From NCBI GenBank assembly GCA_964450795.1, contig CAYVDI010000009.1, positions 1-24,887 of the forward strand: a DNA stretch of 24,887 nt, written 5' to 3'. The position numbers and the translations under genes were made by a program. Shown in pieces: positions 3,792-12,238 of the stretch (positions are counted from its first letter, which is position 1; the number at the start of each line of letters is the position of its first letter). The DNA is from JAGOTT01 sp964450795 (GTDB lineage Bacteria; Patescibacteriota; Minisyncoccia; Moranbacterales; UBA1568). The notes under the pieces are model-generated. The model searched no databases. It saw only the letters and a program-made list of their open reading frames with translations, and had not been told where the DNA came from.

Positions 3792-6407
3792 ATGCCTCTC
3801 ACCAAGATACGGAGACGAGACGGGGAAGTCGTCGACTTCGATCGATCGAGAATCGAGAACGCGATCCGACTCGCCTGCGAGGCGATCGGCGAAACCGACA
3901 AGAGCTTCATCCCGGCGCTCACGGATTCCGTCGTCCGCGATGCGGAACACGTCTTCACGGACATCTTCGTGAACCGCACGCCCGCCGTCGAGGATATCCA
4001 GGACATCGTCGAACGGAATCTCGTCAAGGCGAACAAATTCGAATTGGCGAAGGCATACATCCTCTACCGCGCGGAGCGGAAGGAGGAGCGCGAGGAGAAG
4101 CAGGAACGGCTCATCGAGCAGTTCGAGAACCGGTCCCTCAAGGTGACGAAATCCGACGGCTCGAAGGAAGTATTCGACCTGAACAAGATCCGGGTGGTGT
4201 TCGACCGTGCGGCGAAGGGGTATGAGACGGAGTGCCGGTTCGAGGATCTCATCGAGGCGTTCAAGAAGAACATCGTCGAGGATATCCAGACGCGCGACAT
4301 CGCGAAGCTTCTCGTGAAGACCTGCGTCGACCTGGTCACCGTCGAGAACATCTCCTGGCAGCAGGTCGCGTCACGCATCTTCCTCGGAAGCATGTACAAG
4401 GCCGCCACCAAGAATAGGGGAATCTCGCAGAAGGACATCTACACGCCTGAGGCATACAAGGCGCTCTTCGACGAATATGTCGGGAGCGGACTCTACTACA
4501 AGGAGTTTTACAAATACTATTCGCAGGAAGACATCCTCGAGGCCGGCCGGCATCTCGTGAAGGAGACCGACGAGTCCTATGAATACACGACGCTCCTTTC
4601 GCTTCAGAAACGGTATCTCCTGAATCCGAACAAAGTCGTGAAGGAACTTCCGCAGGAGATGTACATGTCGATCGCGCTCTTCCTCGCCATCCCGGAACCG
4701 GAAGCGACACGACTCCCGTTCGCACTTCAGATCTACCGACACTGCTCCGAACAGCGCATCTCCCTCCCGACCCCGACGCTTCTCAATTCCCGGACGAACT
4801 ATCACCAGCTTTCCTCGTGTTTCAAGATAAACGTCGACGACGATCTCCGCGGCATCTACCACTCGATCGAGAACATGGCACAGATCTCGAAGTTCGGGGG
4901 CGGTGTCGGCGTCTATCTCGGAAACATCCGCTCGCGCGGCAGTTTCATCCGCGGTGTCGCCGGCATGTCCGGTGGCGTGAATCCCTGGATCAAGGTCATA
5001 AACGATACCGCCGTCGCGGTGAATCAGCTCGGCGCGCGGCTCGGAGCGATATCCGTCACACTCGACGCCTGGCATGCCGACGTATACGACTTCCTCGATC
5101 TCCAGACCGAGACCGGAGACATCCGATCGAAGGCGTTCGACATCTTCCCGGCGATATCCGTTCCGGACCTCTTCATGCGCCGGGTGAAGGAGAATCTCGA
5201 ATGGACGCTTTTCGATCCGCACGAGATCGCGAAACGGTACGGGAAGAATCTTCAGGATCAGTTCGGAGAGGCGTTCGAGAAATTCTACGAGGAGCTCGAG
5301 CGCGACGAATCGCTCACCATGAAGAAGACGGTGAAGGCGAAGGATCTTTTCAAGAAATTCCTGAAGACGGTCGTCGAGACCGGCATGCCGTATGTCTTCT
5401 TCCGCGATACGGTGAACCGGCTCAACCCGAACAAACACGCAGGCAACATCTACTCGACCCAGCTCTGCACCGAGATCTGCCAGAACACTTCCGTGTCGAA
5501 ATTCGTCGAGGAGACGATCGAGGACGGCACGATCGTCATCCGGTACGAGCCGGGCGATCTCGTCGTCTGCAATCTCGCGTCGATCAATGTCGCGAAAGTA
5601 TCCGAGGAAGAGACCATGGCGGAAGTGTTCCCGGTCGTCATGCGGGTGCTCGACAACGTCATCACGCTCAACTTCTATCCGATTCAGGAAGCGAAGCGTA
5701 CCGCTCTGCGCTACCGGTCGGTCGGCCTCGGGTACCTCGGTCTTGCGGAGTATCTCGCCACACGGAAGATCGCCTACGACAGCGAGGAGGCACGCCGGAT
5801 GACCGACCAGCTCTTCTCGCAGTACGCGTACCACACCTACCGCGCATCGGTCGACCTCGCGAAGGAACGCGGTGCATATCCGCTCTACCAGGGAAGCGAA
5901 TACGACAAGGGACGGATCCTCGGGCGTGAACGGAATTGGTTCTCGAAAAACACGGAAAACGGAAAGGAGTGGGATCAGCTCTTCGACGACCTGCGGCGAT
6001 ACGGGACCCGTTTCGGTTACCACACCGCACCCGCCCCGAACACGTCGACCGCCGGCGTCGTCGGTACCACCGCCGCGCTCCTGCCGATCTACAAACGATA
6101 CTTCGTCGAGACCAATCTTTCGGCACCGACCGTCCGGGTCGCGCCGAAACTTTCCAAGGAAAACTTCTGGTACTACAAGGAGTACGTGAACATGGATATG
6201 AACGACGTCATCGACATGATGGCGGTCGTGTACAAATGGGTCGACCAGTCGATCTCGTTCGAATGGATGATCGATCCGTCGCGCGTCTCACCGGAACAGC
6301 TGTTCGGGTACTATGTGAAAACCTGGGAAGAAGGCATCAAGACCGTCTACTACGTCCGGAGCCTTTCCGGCGAAGTGAAGGACGACTGCGTTTCCTGTTC
6401 CGGATAA
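3792..6407 (+). CDS. nrdA: Class I ribonucleoside-diphosphate reductase, large (alpha) subunit
   Basis: The 871-residue catalytic subunit reduces NDPs to dNDPs using a radical delivered from NrdB. The N-terminus has an ATP-cone (about residues 1-95) and a second ATP-cone-like segment (about 135-220), which together suggest dATP feedback control. Redox-active cysteines of the barrel are Cys343 (QLSSCFKIN) and Cys593 (VVCNLASIN). The thiyl-radical cysteine is Cys559 in QLCTEIC with Glu561. The C-terminal shuttle pair is Cys866/Cys869 in DDCVSCSG. The position equivalent to E. coli Asn437 is Gln557. Codon use is strongly GC-rich, like nrdB. nrdB follows after 27 bases. Confidence 0.96.
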   Translation: MPLTKIRRRDGEVVDFDRSRIENAIRLACEAIGETDKSFIPALTDSVVRDAEHVFTDIFVNRTPAVEDIQDIVERNLVKANKFELAKAYILYRAERKEEREEKQERLIEQFENRSLKVTKSDGSKEVFDLNKIRVVFDRAAKGYETECRFEDLIEAFKKNIVEDIQTRDIAKLLVKTCVDLVTVENISWQQVASRIFLGSMYKAATKNRGISQKDIYTPEAYKALFDEYVGSGLYYKEFYKYYSQEDILEAGRHLVKETDESYEYTTLLSLQKRYLLNPNKVVKELPQEMYMSIALFLAIPEPEATRLPFALQIYRHCSEQRISLPTPTLLNSRTNYHQLSSCFKINVDDDLRGIYHSIENMAQISKFGGGVGVYLGNIRSRGSFIRGVAGMSGGVNPWIKVINDTAVAVNQLGARLGAISVTLDAWHADVYDFLDLQTETGDIRSKAFDIFPAISVPDLFMRRVKENLEWTLFDPHEIAKRYGKNLQDQFGEAFEKFYEELERDESLTMKKTVKAKDLFKKFLKTVVETGMPYVFFRDTVNRLNPNKHAGNIYSTQLCTEICQNTSVSKFVEETIEDGTIVIRYEPGDLVVCNLASINVAKVSEEETMAEVFPVVMRVLDNVITLNFYPIQEAKRTALRYRSVGLGYLGLAEYLATRKIAYDSEEARRMTDQLFSQYAYHTYRASVDLAKERGAYPLYQGSEYDKGRILGRERNWFSKNTENGKEWDQLFDDLRRYGTRFGYHTAPAPNTSTAGVVGTTAALLPIYKRYFVETNLSAPTVRVAPKLSKENFWYYKEYVNMDMNDVIDMMAVVYKWVDQSISFEWMIDPSRVSPEQLFGYYVKTWEEGIKTVYYVRSLSGEVKDDCVSCSG

Positions 6408-6434
6408 AGAAGCTAATATAAGGAGAAGACCGCT

Positions 6435-7478
6435 ATGACTGAAACAATGCATCAGAACCTCCTCTTCAACCCGGAGGGGGACGATCTCGTCGAGCATCGC
6501 ACCATCATCAAGGGGGCGACGACCGGACTCTTCAACCTGAACGCCACGCGATATCCGTGGGCCAAGTCGCTCTACCAGGTCATGATCGGGAATTTCTGGG
6601 TTCCGGAAAAGGTCTCGGGGCTCAAGGACGACGCGCGGATGTTCCATGCCGAGCTTTCGACGGACGAACAGCGCGCCTACAAGGGCATCCTCTCCTTCCT
6701 CATCTTCCTCGACTCGATCCAGACGGTGAATCTTCCGCACTTCTCGGACTACGTCACGTCACCCGAAGTGAACCTCCTTCTTTCGATCCAGGCCTACCAG
6801 GAAGCGATCCATTCGCAGTCCTACGCCACCATCCTCGAATCGGTCGTGGACTCGAAGGAACGGGAAGAGATCTACTATTTCTGGCGCACGGATAAGATCC
6901 TCCTCGACCGGAACCGCTACATCGGGGCTATTTACCAGGATTTTATCGATACGCCGTCGGATGCGATGTTCTTCCGCGGCATCGTGGCGAACTTCCTTCT
7001 CGAATCGCTCTACTTCTACAACGGATTCGCGTTCTTCGACACGCTCGTGGATCACATGAAGATGCTCGCGACCGGCCGGATGATCGCCTATATCCGACGC
7101 GACGAGCTCACGCATGTGACCATCTTCGCGAACCTCATCCGCGAAATCAAACGTGAATTCCCGGAAATCTATGACGAGGAACTGATCCGGGAGATGATGG
7201 CGACCGCCGTCACGCAGGAGATCGAATGGAGCAAGCACATCCTCGGCGACCGCATCCCAGGGCTCAACGGCGCGACGACGGAAAGCTACACCCGGTGGCT
7301 CGCGAACAACCGACTCGCGATGCTCGGAATCGCCCCGCTCTATCCGGAGGCCGTCGAAAACCCCTACAAACACCTCGAGCGGCTCCAGGATCCGAATGCC
7401 GACAAAGGAAACTTCTTCGAAACTACCGTCGTCAACTACACCCAGTCATCGAGTCTCAACGGGAGCTGGGATTTTTAG
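6435..7478 (+). CDS. nrdB: Class I ribonucleotide reductase, small (beta) subunit
   Basis: The 347-residue ferritin-like protein holds the dinuclear metal centre that generates the radical for NrdA. Metal ligands line up with E. coli NrdB: Asp93 (FLDSIQ), Glu123 and His126 (YQEAIHSQSY), Glu190 (LLESLYFYNGF), and Glu224 and His227 (RRDELTH). Tyr130 occupies the radical-tyrosine position (E. coli Tyr122), so this looks like a tyrosyl-radical enzyme and not the Phe-containing class Ic type. A good ribosome site AAGGAG lies 9 bases before the ATG, the best in this block. A terminator follows at 7507. Confidence 0.96.
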   Translation: MTETMHQNLLFNPEGDDLVEHRTIIKGATTGLFNLNATRYPWAKSLYQVMIGNFWVPEKVSGLKDDARMFHAELSTDEQRAYKGILSFLIFLDSIQTVNLPHFSDYVTSPEVNLLLSIQAYQEAIHSQSYATILESVVDSKEREEIYYFWRTDKILLDRNRYIGAIYQDFIDTPSDAMFFRGIVANFLLESLYFYNGFAFFDTLVDHMKMLATGRMIAYIRRDELTHVTIFANLIREIKREFPEIYDEELIREMMATAVTQEIEWSKHILGDRIPGLNGATTESYTRWLANNRLAMLGIAPLYPEAVENPYKHLERLQDPNADKGNFFETTVVNYTQSSSLNGSWDF

Positions 7479-7506
7479 ATGGGTTGCGGAATGCAGATTG
7501 AACGAT

Positions 7507-7535
7507 ATCCGGCGTATGCCGGATTTTCGTTTCTT
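7507..7535 (+). terminator. Intrinsic terminator after nrdB
   Basis: ATCCGGC (7507-7513) pairs with GCCGGAT (7518-7524) around loop GTAT and is followed by TTTCGTTTCTTT. It lies 28 bases past the nrdB stop and should end the nrd transcript. Confidence 0.7.
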
Positions 7536-7547
7536 TGAAAACTGCGG

Positions 7548-7553
7548 TATACT
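7548..7553 (+). promoter_or_regulatory. Possible -10 element for the pilin-peptidase gene
   Basis: TATACT lies 22 bases before the ATG at 7576 and just past the nrd terminator. The same hexamer serves as the dnaA -10. No good -35 is found 16-18 bases upstream, so this call rests on the -10 and its position only. Confidence 0.35.
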
Positions 7554-7575
7554 CTAGAAAAGAAATAACAAACGT

Positions 7576-8565
7576 ATGAAATCAAAATCGTTGTTTTTCG
7601 GACTCTTTTTCGCGTTCTCATTGGCGATTTTTCCAGTCACCTCCGACACTGCTTTTGGTCAGGCTTTCAACTACCAGCCGCTCGAGCAGATTCCGGGCGC
7701 ACAGATGGCGACGACATCGTTTCCCCAGTATGTCCAGGGGATATACAAGTTCGGTATCTGGACGGTGGGCCTGGCCGCGCTCTTCATGCTCTCCGTAGGC
7801 GGATTCATCTATCTTTCAAGCGGCGGCAACACCGCGACCATCGGAAAGGCGAAAACCTATATCTGGGACGCGCTCATCGGGCTCGTCCTGGCGCTCCTCG
7901 CCTACCTCATCCTCTATGTCATCAATCCGGATCTCGTGAACGTGAATCTCGGATCGTTCAGCAAGGTCGGGGGAACAGTTACATACACCCCATCACAACC
8001 GAGCGGAAACCCAATACCGAACTTCGGAGCAGCCACCGTTCTTCCATCCGCAGGAGCCAAAGTCATCGCGGGAAATCTCAAAGGTCAGGCCAATGTCACA
8101 CTCGCCGCAGCCGGAAGCTGCAGTTCCAGCGCAGGACCCGTCACTCCGGCGACAAACATACAGGAAGTTATTGACGGAAAACAGATGACTGCATGTCATG
8201 AAGGGTGCAACAAGGCTGGTTCGGCGGTCTGCAATGGATCGGCAACTTTGAACGAGAGTATCCTGACCCAACTGTATGCGCTTTCCGTCTATCTTCAGGC
8301 ACACCATCCTGGCACAGGGTTCACCGTAACCAGCATCGCCGGGGGATCGCACGGAACAAATTCAAGACATTACAAGGGAACAGCTGTCGACATCGTCCCG
8401 AGCGGAATGAGTTATTCAGAAATGAAAGATATCTTCAACAAGAAACTAACAATCACAGGGAGCTATTCTTCGACAAAACCATTTGCGGAGTGCGATCGAA
8501 GTGGCGTATATCCAGTCTCATGCACCACAGGAAATCCGAATCATCTCCATATAGACCTCCGCTAA
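7576..8565 (+). CDS. Pilin-like (VirB2/TrbC-type) membrane protein fused to an M15-type DD-peptidase domain
   Basis: The 329-residue product opens with a signal peptide or TM (residues 5-20, ending near AFGQA) and two further hydrophobic segments (about 58-81 and 99-117) separated by a short Gly/Lys loop. This arrangement is that of VirB2/TrbC-like pilin proteins common in Patescibacteria. After a Ser/Pro/Gly linker (130-165), the C-terminal part carries the zinc motif of M15 peptidases: SRHYKGTAVD (His265, Asp272) and NHLHID (His323/His325). This suggests cutting or trimming of peptidoglycan cross-links outside the membrane. Four Cys (182, 207, 211, 219) and a later pair (306, 316) may form disulfides. 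The next gene begins 4 bases after the stop, so the two are probably translated together. The domain fusion is seen directly in one uninterrupted frame; its function is inferred. Confidence 0.75.
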   Translation: MKSKSLFFGLFFAFSLAIFPVTSDTAFGQAFNYQPLEQIPGAQMATTSFPQYVQGIYKFGIWTVGLAALFMLSVGGFIYLSSGGNTATIGKAKTYIWDALIGLVLALLAYLILYVINPDLVNVNLGSFSKVGGTVTYTPSQPSGNPIPNFGAATVLPSAGAKVIAGNLKGQANVTLAAAGSCSSSAGPVTPATNIQEVIDGKQMTACHEGCNKAGSAVCNGSATLNESILTQLYALSVYLQAHHPGTGFTVTSIAGGSHGTNSRHYKGTAVDIVPSGMSYSEMKDIFNKKLTITGSYSSTKPFAECDRSGVYPVSCTTGNPNHLHIDLR

Positions 8566-8569
8566 TCGA

Positions 8570-9718
8570 ATGAAAAAGCTCTTCGCTATCTCTCTCGGGC
8601 TCTTCCTGGTCACGCTCCTCTTTCTCGGGGTGTACAATTTCGCATTCAAGAACAATCCGAACAACCCCGTAACCGACGCGACGAAGCAGAAGGAAACGAA
8701 GGAAAAGACGGATCAGGGATTTTCGGAAAATCTCAAGAGCTCGCCGTTGGAACAGGTGACAAGCGGTGAGGCGAGCGGATCGATCGCTCTCGATGAGAAA
8801 TTCATCGCCTTTTTCAGCGGAAAATCGCTAAAAAAGGCGTCTCTCGGTGGAGGAGCGGAGGAAGAGATTCTCGGAAATCTTCCGGGGAAGCTTCTCCGGG
8901 CCGTCTGGTCCCCCGACAAGAATGCCGTCTTGGCGCTTTTCCCGACAGAAAACGGCCAGCGATGGCATCTCATCCGGCTCGCCGACAAATCCATCACGCC
9001 GCTCAAACAGGGGCTCGCCTCACCTTCCTGGTCGAATATCGGCGAACGGATTTTCTATTTCTACACCGATCCTGCGAACGGGAAAACCGGCCTCAACAGC
9101 GCCAAACCTGACGGAAGCGACTGGAAGGAGATCGCGAAATCGCCGATCGGAAACCCGTACATCGCCACCGTTCCCGGCGGAGTCGGCGTATCGTTTTGGA
9201 ACCGCCCGAATGCCTTCGACGAGACTTCGCTCTATACGATCGCCATGACCGGAGGAGAACCGAAAAAAATACTCGGCAAGAAGTTCGGCGCGAGCTATCT
9301 CTGGTCGCCGGATGGAATGAAACTGCTTGTGAGCGCCGTAAACGAGAAGGGCGGATCCGACGTCCGACTCGGAATCACCAATTCGAACGGCGGAGAATAC
9401 CAGACGCTTCAGGCGCCGACACTCATCTCGAAAGCCGTATGGTCAAGGGATTCAAAGACGATTTACTACGCGCTCCCGCTCTCTTTGCCGGCAAATGCCG
9501 TTCTTCCGAACGATTATTTCGAAAAGCCGATCCACACGAAGGATTCGTTCTGGAAAATGGATACGGAAACGGGGAGAAGTGAACGCATCATTTCCCTGGA
9601 AGACACCGCCGGAGAACACGACAGTATCGATCTTTTTCTTGATCAAAAGGAGGAATTCCTCTTCTTTACGGATCGGAACGATGGAAAACTCTATCGGATA
9701 CGCCTCCAGCATCCGTGA
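8570..9718 (+). CDS. Membrane-anchored beta-propeller (TolB/PD40-like) protein
   Basis: The 382-residue protein has one N-terminal membrane segment (about residues 4-24), a Lys/Glu-rich linker (30-60) and then repeated beta-strand blocks typical of TolB/WD40-like propellers. Recurrent phrases include AVWSPDKNAVLALF, PSWSNIGERIFYFY, YLWSPDGMKLLVSA and AVWSRDSKTIYYAL. It probably faces outside the membrane as a binding scaffold; I cannot assign a partner. The start is 4 bases after the upstream stop, with no separate ribosome site, which suggests coupling to the pilin-peptidase gene. Its stop is 4 bases from the stop of the convergent polysaccharide gene. Confidence 0.7.
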   Translation: MKKLFAISLGLFLVTLLFLGVYNFAFKNNPNNPVTDATKQKETKEKTDQGFSENLKSSPLEQVTSGEASGSIALDEKFIAFFSGKSLKKASLGGGAEEEILGNLPGKLLRAVWSPDKNAVLALFPTENGQRWHLIRLADKSITPLKQGLASPSWSNIGERIFYFYTDPANGKTGLNSAKPDGSDWKEIAKSPIGNPYIATVPGGVGVSFWNRPNAFDETSLYTIAMTGGEPKKILGKKFGASYLWSPDGMKLLVSAVNEKGGSDVRLGITNSNGGEYQTLQAPTLISKAVWSRDSKTIYYALPLSLPANAVLPNDYFEKPIHTKDSFWKMDTETGRSERIISLEDTAGEHDSIDLFLDQKEEFLFFTDRNDGKLYRIRLQHP

Positions 9719-9722
9719 GATA

Positions 9723-10985
9723 TCACCGGTTCAACCCGGCATCTTCGGCGCTTCGGCGTCTTTTTTCTTTCCCTAGAAGAAAGATGCATGCGGCCATGGC
9801 CCAGAAAATATACGCGAGGTTGTTTTTGAAGTACGGCGTATCGACGAATCCATGGACAAGAAATCCCGAAAGGAGAGCCAGGAACAATGACGGAAGCACT
9901 CGAAGCTTCTCTTCGGGTGTCGAGAATATCACACGAACGACATTGAAAAAGAGTACGGAAAGTAAGACGACAAATCCCAAAAGACCGCTAATCCCGGAAA
10001 AAAGCCAGAAGGCGAGGAAGATATTGTGCGGATGCGGAACCGCCCACTCGAGATATGGAGGGAACTGCGGTTGGAGCGCCAGATACCGCTCCTGAAAATT
10101 CCGCGGGCCGATACCGAGGATCGGGTGCTCGGAAATCATCATGGATGCCGCATTCCATATCATGACCCTCGAAGCGAGCGAGCTCCTGACCGTCCCGCTC
10201 CCAAGCTCATGACGATCTATCGTTTGAAAAAACGCCAACGTCACCGAAGCGACGACAATAAAGGCTGCGGCGAGCAGTTTTTTTGAGAATTTCAGCGAAA
10301 AAATCGAGGAGATGACAAGCGTGAGCGACGCGATACAAAACGAGATCAGTGCGGCATCTGATTGTGTCAGGAGAAGAGCGGCGACAACGACGGACTCGGC
10401 GATGGCAAGAAATGCCAGGAAAACCCAGTGTCGTTCCCTGAGAAAAACAAGCAATGCCAATCCGATCACTCCGCCATACTCAAGAAGAAAGCCGAAATGA
10501 TTCGGCGAAAGGGATGCTATCTGAAGCCTTCCGTCATAGGTTCTGATGGAATAATCCGGAAGGAAAACACCGGCGAACGCCGTAAGCGCCGTACCGAAAA
10601 ACCAAAGCGATACCGCCTTCCATACGTCTCCCCTCGAAAATCCAAGCGTGAGAATGAGCCAGAAAAAAAGTATCGGGAAAAGGAACCAGCTTTTTATCGC
10701 TCCGAGCGCATCGCGATCGATGCCGTTCCAAATGGAGGATGAGATCATCCCGGCAAGCATGAGTCCGATGGAAAGAATCGCGACAAATCCGCTTCTCCAG
10801 GAAAAACCGTCCGACAATCGGTTCGATGGAGACCGGAGAATCCGCGTCAGAATCGCCATCATGACGAGAATTTCGGGAACATAAAGTGGGATCCCGAAAA
10901 GAAGCACTCGCACATCAGCCAAGGGGAAGAGGAAAAATATAAGGAAAACGAGATATTTTTCCGTTTTTTCTGAAAAAATATTCAT
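9723..10985 (-). CDS. O-antigen ligase/polymerase-like membrane protein (Wzy_C type), second copy
   Basis: The 420-residue protein is made almost entirely of transmembrane helices (about 10-12). It has a large periplasmic-type loop carrying the Wzy_C/WaaL hallmark region ASRVMIWNAA, HPILGIGPRNF and AVPHPHNIFLAFW. Such proteins polymerise polysaccharide repeat units or transfer them onto an acceptor. The ATG overlaps the stop of the upstream gene as ATGA, so translation is coupled. Its neighbour upstream is a second protein of the same family, so one may be the polymerase and the other the ligase; the sequence does not say which. The C-terminal tail is basic (KEKRRRS). Confidence 0.85.
   Translation of the reverse strand: MNIFSEKTEKYLVFLIFFLFPLADVRVLLFGIPLYVPEILVMMAILTRILRSPSNRLSDGFSWRSGFVAILSIGLMLAGMISSSIWNGIDRDALGAIKSWFLFPILFFWLILTLGFSRGDVWKAVSLWFFGTALTAFAGVFLPDYSIRTYDGRLQIASLSPNHFGFLLEYGGVIGLALLVFLRERHWVFLAFLAIAESVVVAALLLTQSDAALISFCIASLTLVISSIFSLKFSKKLLAAAFIVVASVTLAFFQTIDRHELGSGTVRSSLASRVMIWNAASMMISEHPILGIGPRNFQERYLALQPQFPPYLEWAVPHPHNIFLAFWLFSGISGLLGFVVLLSVLFFNVVRVIFSTPEEKLRVLPSLFLALLSGFLVHGFVDTPYFKNNLAYIFWAMAACIFLLGKEKRRRSAEDAGLNR
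9747..9767 (+). terminator. UUCG-tetraloop terminator inside the opposite gene
   Basis: GGCGC (9747-9751) and GCGTC (9756-9760) pair around loop TTCG and run into TTTTTTC. It lies 28 bases past the propeller-gene stop and therefore within the 3' end of the convergent ligase-like gene, whose C-terminal codons double as this signal. Confidence 0.7.
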
Positions 10986-12238
10986 TCGCGTCGACTTACG
11001 GATCCGAACGAGAGAAGAAGCAGGAGAACAGGGAATACATGGACGGAATAAAGCGGGCTCTCGACGAGTGAATGCCCGAAGAACACCAGGAAGGAAAGCG
11101 CAATCAGCGGATACCCCTCAAGAACCGTGAGGAAGGCTGAAACGAATGCGAGAAGGAAAAGAAGCATCCCGATGATCCCAGTCTCCGTCGCGATGTCGAG
11201 AAGAAGATTGTGCGCATAAATCGGATCCCTCGGCGATGCGTCCGGTTTAACGGCAAACGGATAGTTTCCAAGACCATAACCAAGAAACGGCCGCGCCTCG
11301 ATCCTCATGACAGCCTCTTCCCACATCGCTATACGGCCCTGATTCGATCCTTCTTCGAATGAGAAACTGGAAAAAAACCTCTCCCTGACGGGGTTCCCGG
11401 TAAAAAAGACGAGTGAGAGTGACGAAAGGATCAGAAACGACCACAGGATCATTTTTTTTGAGGAATTCCCCCGAAGAAGCAAGAAAATGAGGCCGATTCC
11501 GGCGAAGACGAGCCCGAGATAGGCGCCGCGTGAAAACGAGAGGAGATCGGCGACAAGAACGACCAACAAAAGAAACCCGTACATCCGTTTCCGATACGGC
11601 TCCTTTTCACCGGAAAAGAGAGGGAATCCGATCGGGAGAGCCATACCCATGAAATAGGCGAACATGTGCGGATCTGGGAAAAAGGCGCTCGCACGAAGCA
11701 TGGTCGTTCCTCCGATATTCGCCAGAAGACTCGGATATTCCGCGACGACCGAGGAAAACGACGAGCCGAGGAATGGCGGAAGCACCGTCGATATCCAGAA
11801 ATGAAAGGTCGGACCGACACCGAAAAATATCGGGAGTGCGAACTGGACGATGCCGATAAGCGCAGTCAGAACCGATCCGAAGAAGAGTGATTTCGAAAGG
11901 GAACGAACCGTATCATATCCCCCATCCTTCACGATCGAGGAAAAAACGAAGAAAAGTGGAAAAAACGAGAGAAAAAACGATGATTTCCGAAGTGAAATCG
12001 TCTCCTGGTCGGCCCACAAGAAGGAAACGCTCGCGATAAACACGAACGAGGAAAGAAAAAGTGTTGTCCTTGAAAATGAAATGTGAACGCTTTTTTTAAA
12101 GAGACTTTCCGTGAGCCAAAAAAGAAAGATCGCGATGGAAAAAATCCGCGAAACATGCAGATCGACTCCCGGAACAGGATTCAGGGCGAACTGAAACGGG
12201 AGCGTAAAGAGGAAAATCCTGACAAGAAGAATCGTCAT
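10982..12238 (-). CDS. O-antigen ligase/polymerase-like membrane protein (Wzy_C type), first copy
   Basis: The 418-residue polytopic membrane protein has the Wzy_C signature region QGRIAMWEEA, RPFLGYGLGNY and DPIYAHNLLLDIATETG, the last being the usual H-N-x-x-L motif. It belongs to the same family as the next gene, but the two are only distantly similar by eye. The ATG at 12238 is preferred because it overlaps the stop of the upstream glycosyltransferase as ATGA; an in-frame ATG at 12280 would lie deep inside that gene. Function is polymerisation or ligation of exported glycan, with the substrate unknown. Confidence 0.85.
   Translation of the reverse strand: MTILLVRIFLFTLPFQFALNPVPGVDLHVSRIFSIAIFLFWLTESLFKKSVHISFSRTTLFLSSFVFIASVSFLWADQETISLRKSSFFLSFFPLFFVFSSIVKDGGYDTVRSLSKSLFFGSVLTALIGIVQFALPIFFGVGPTFHFWISTVLPPFLGSSFSSVVAEYPSLLANIGGTTMLRASAFFPDPHMFAYFMGMALPIGFPLFSGEKEPYRKRMYGFLLLVVLVADLLSFSRGAYLGLVFAGIGLIFLLLRGNSSKKMILWSFLILSSLSLVFFTGNPVRERFFSSFSFEEGSNQGRIAMWEEAVMRIEARPFLGYGLGNYPFAVKPDASPRDPIYAHNLLLDIATETGIIGMLLFLLAFVSAFLTVLEGYPLIALSFLVFFGHSLVESPLYSVHVFPVLLLLLSFGSVSRRE

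Noticed and set aside
4371..6023. A 550-codon open frame antisense to nrdA
   Set aside because: It is a shadow of GC-biased codon use in nrdA. The nrdA frame has a clear family match, and the antisense product shows only Arg/Asp/Val-rich low-information sequence.
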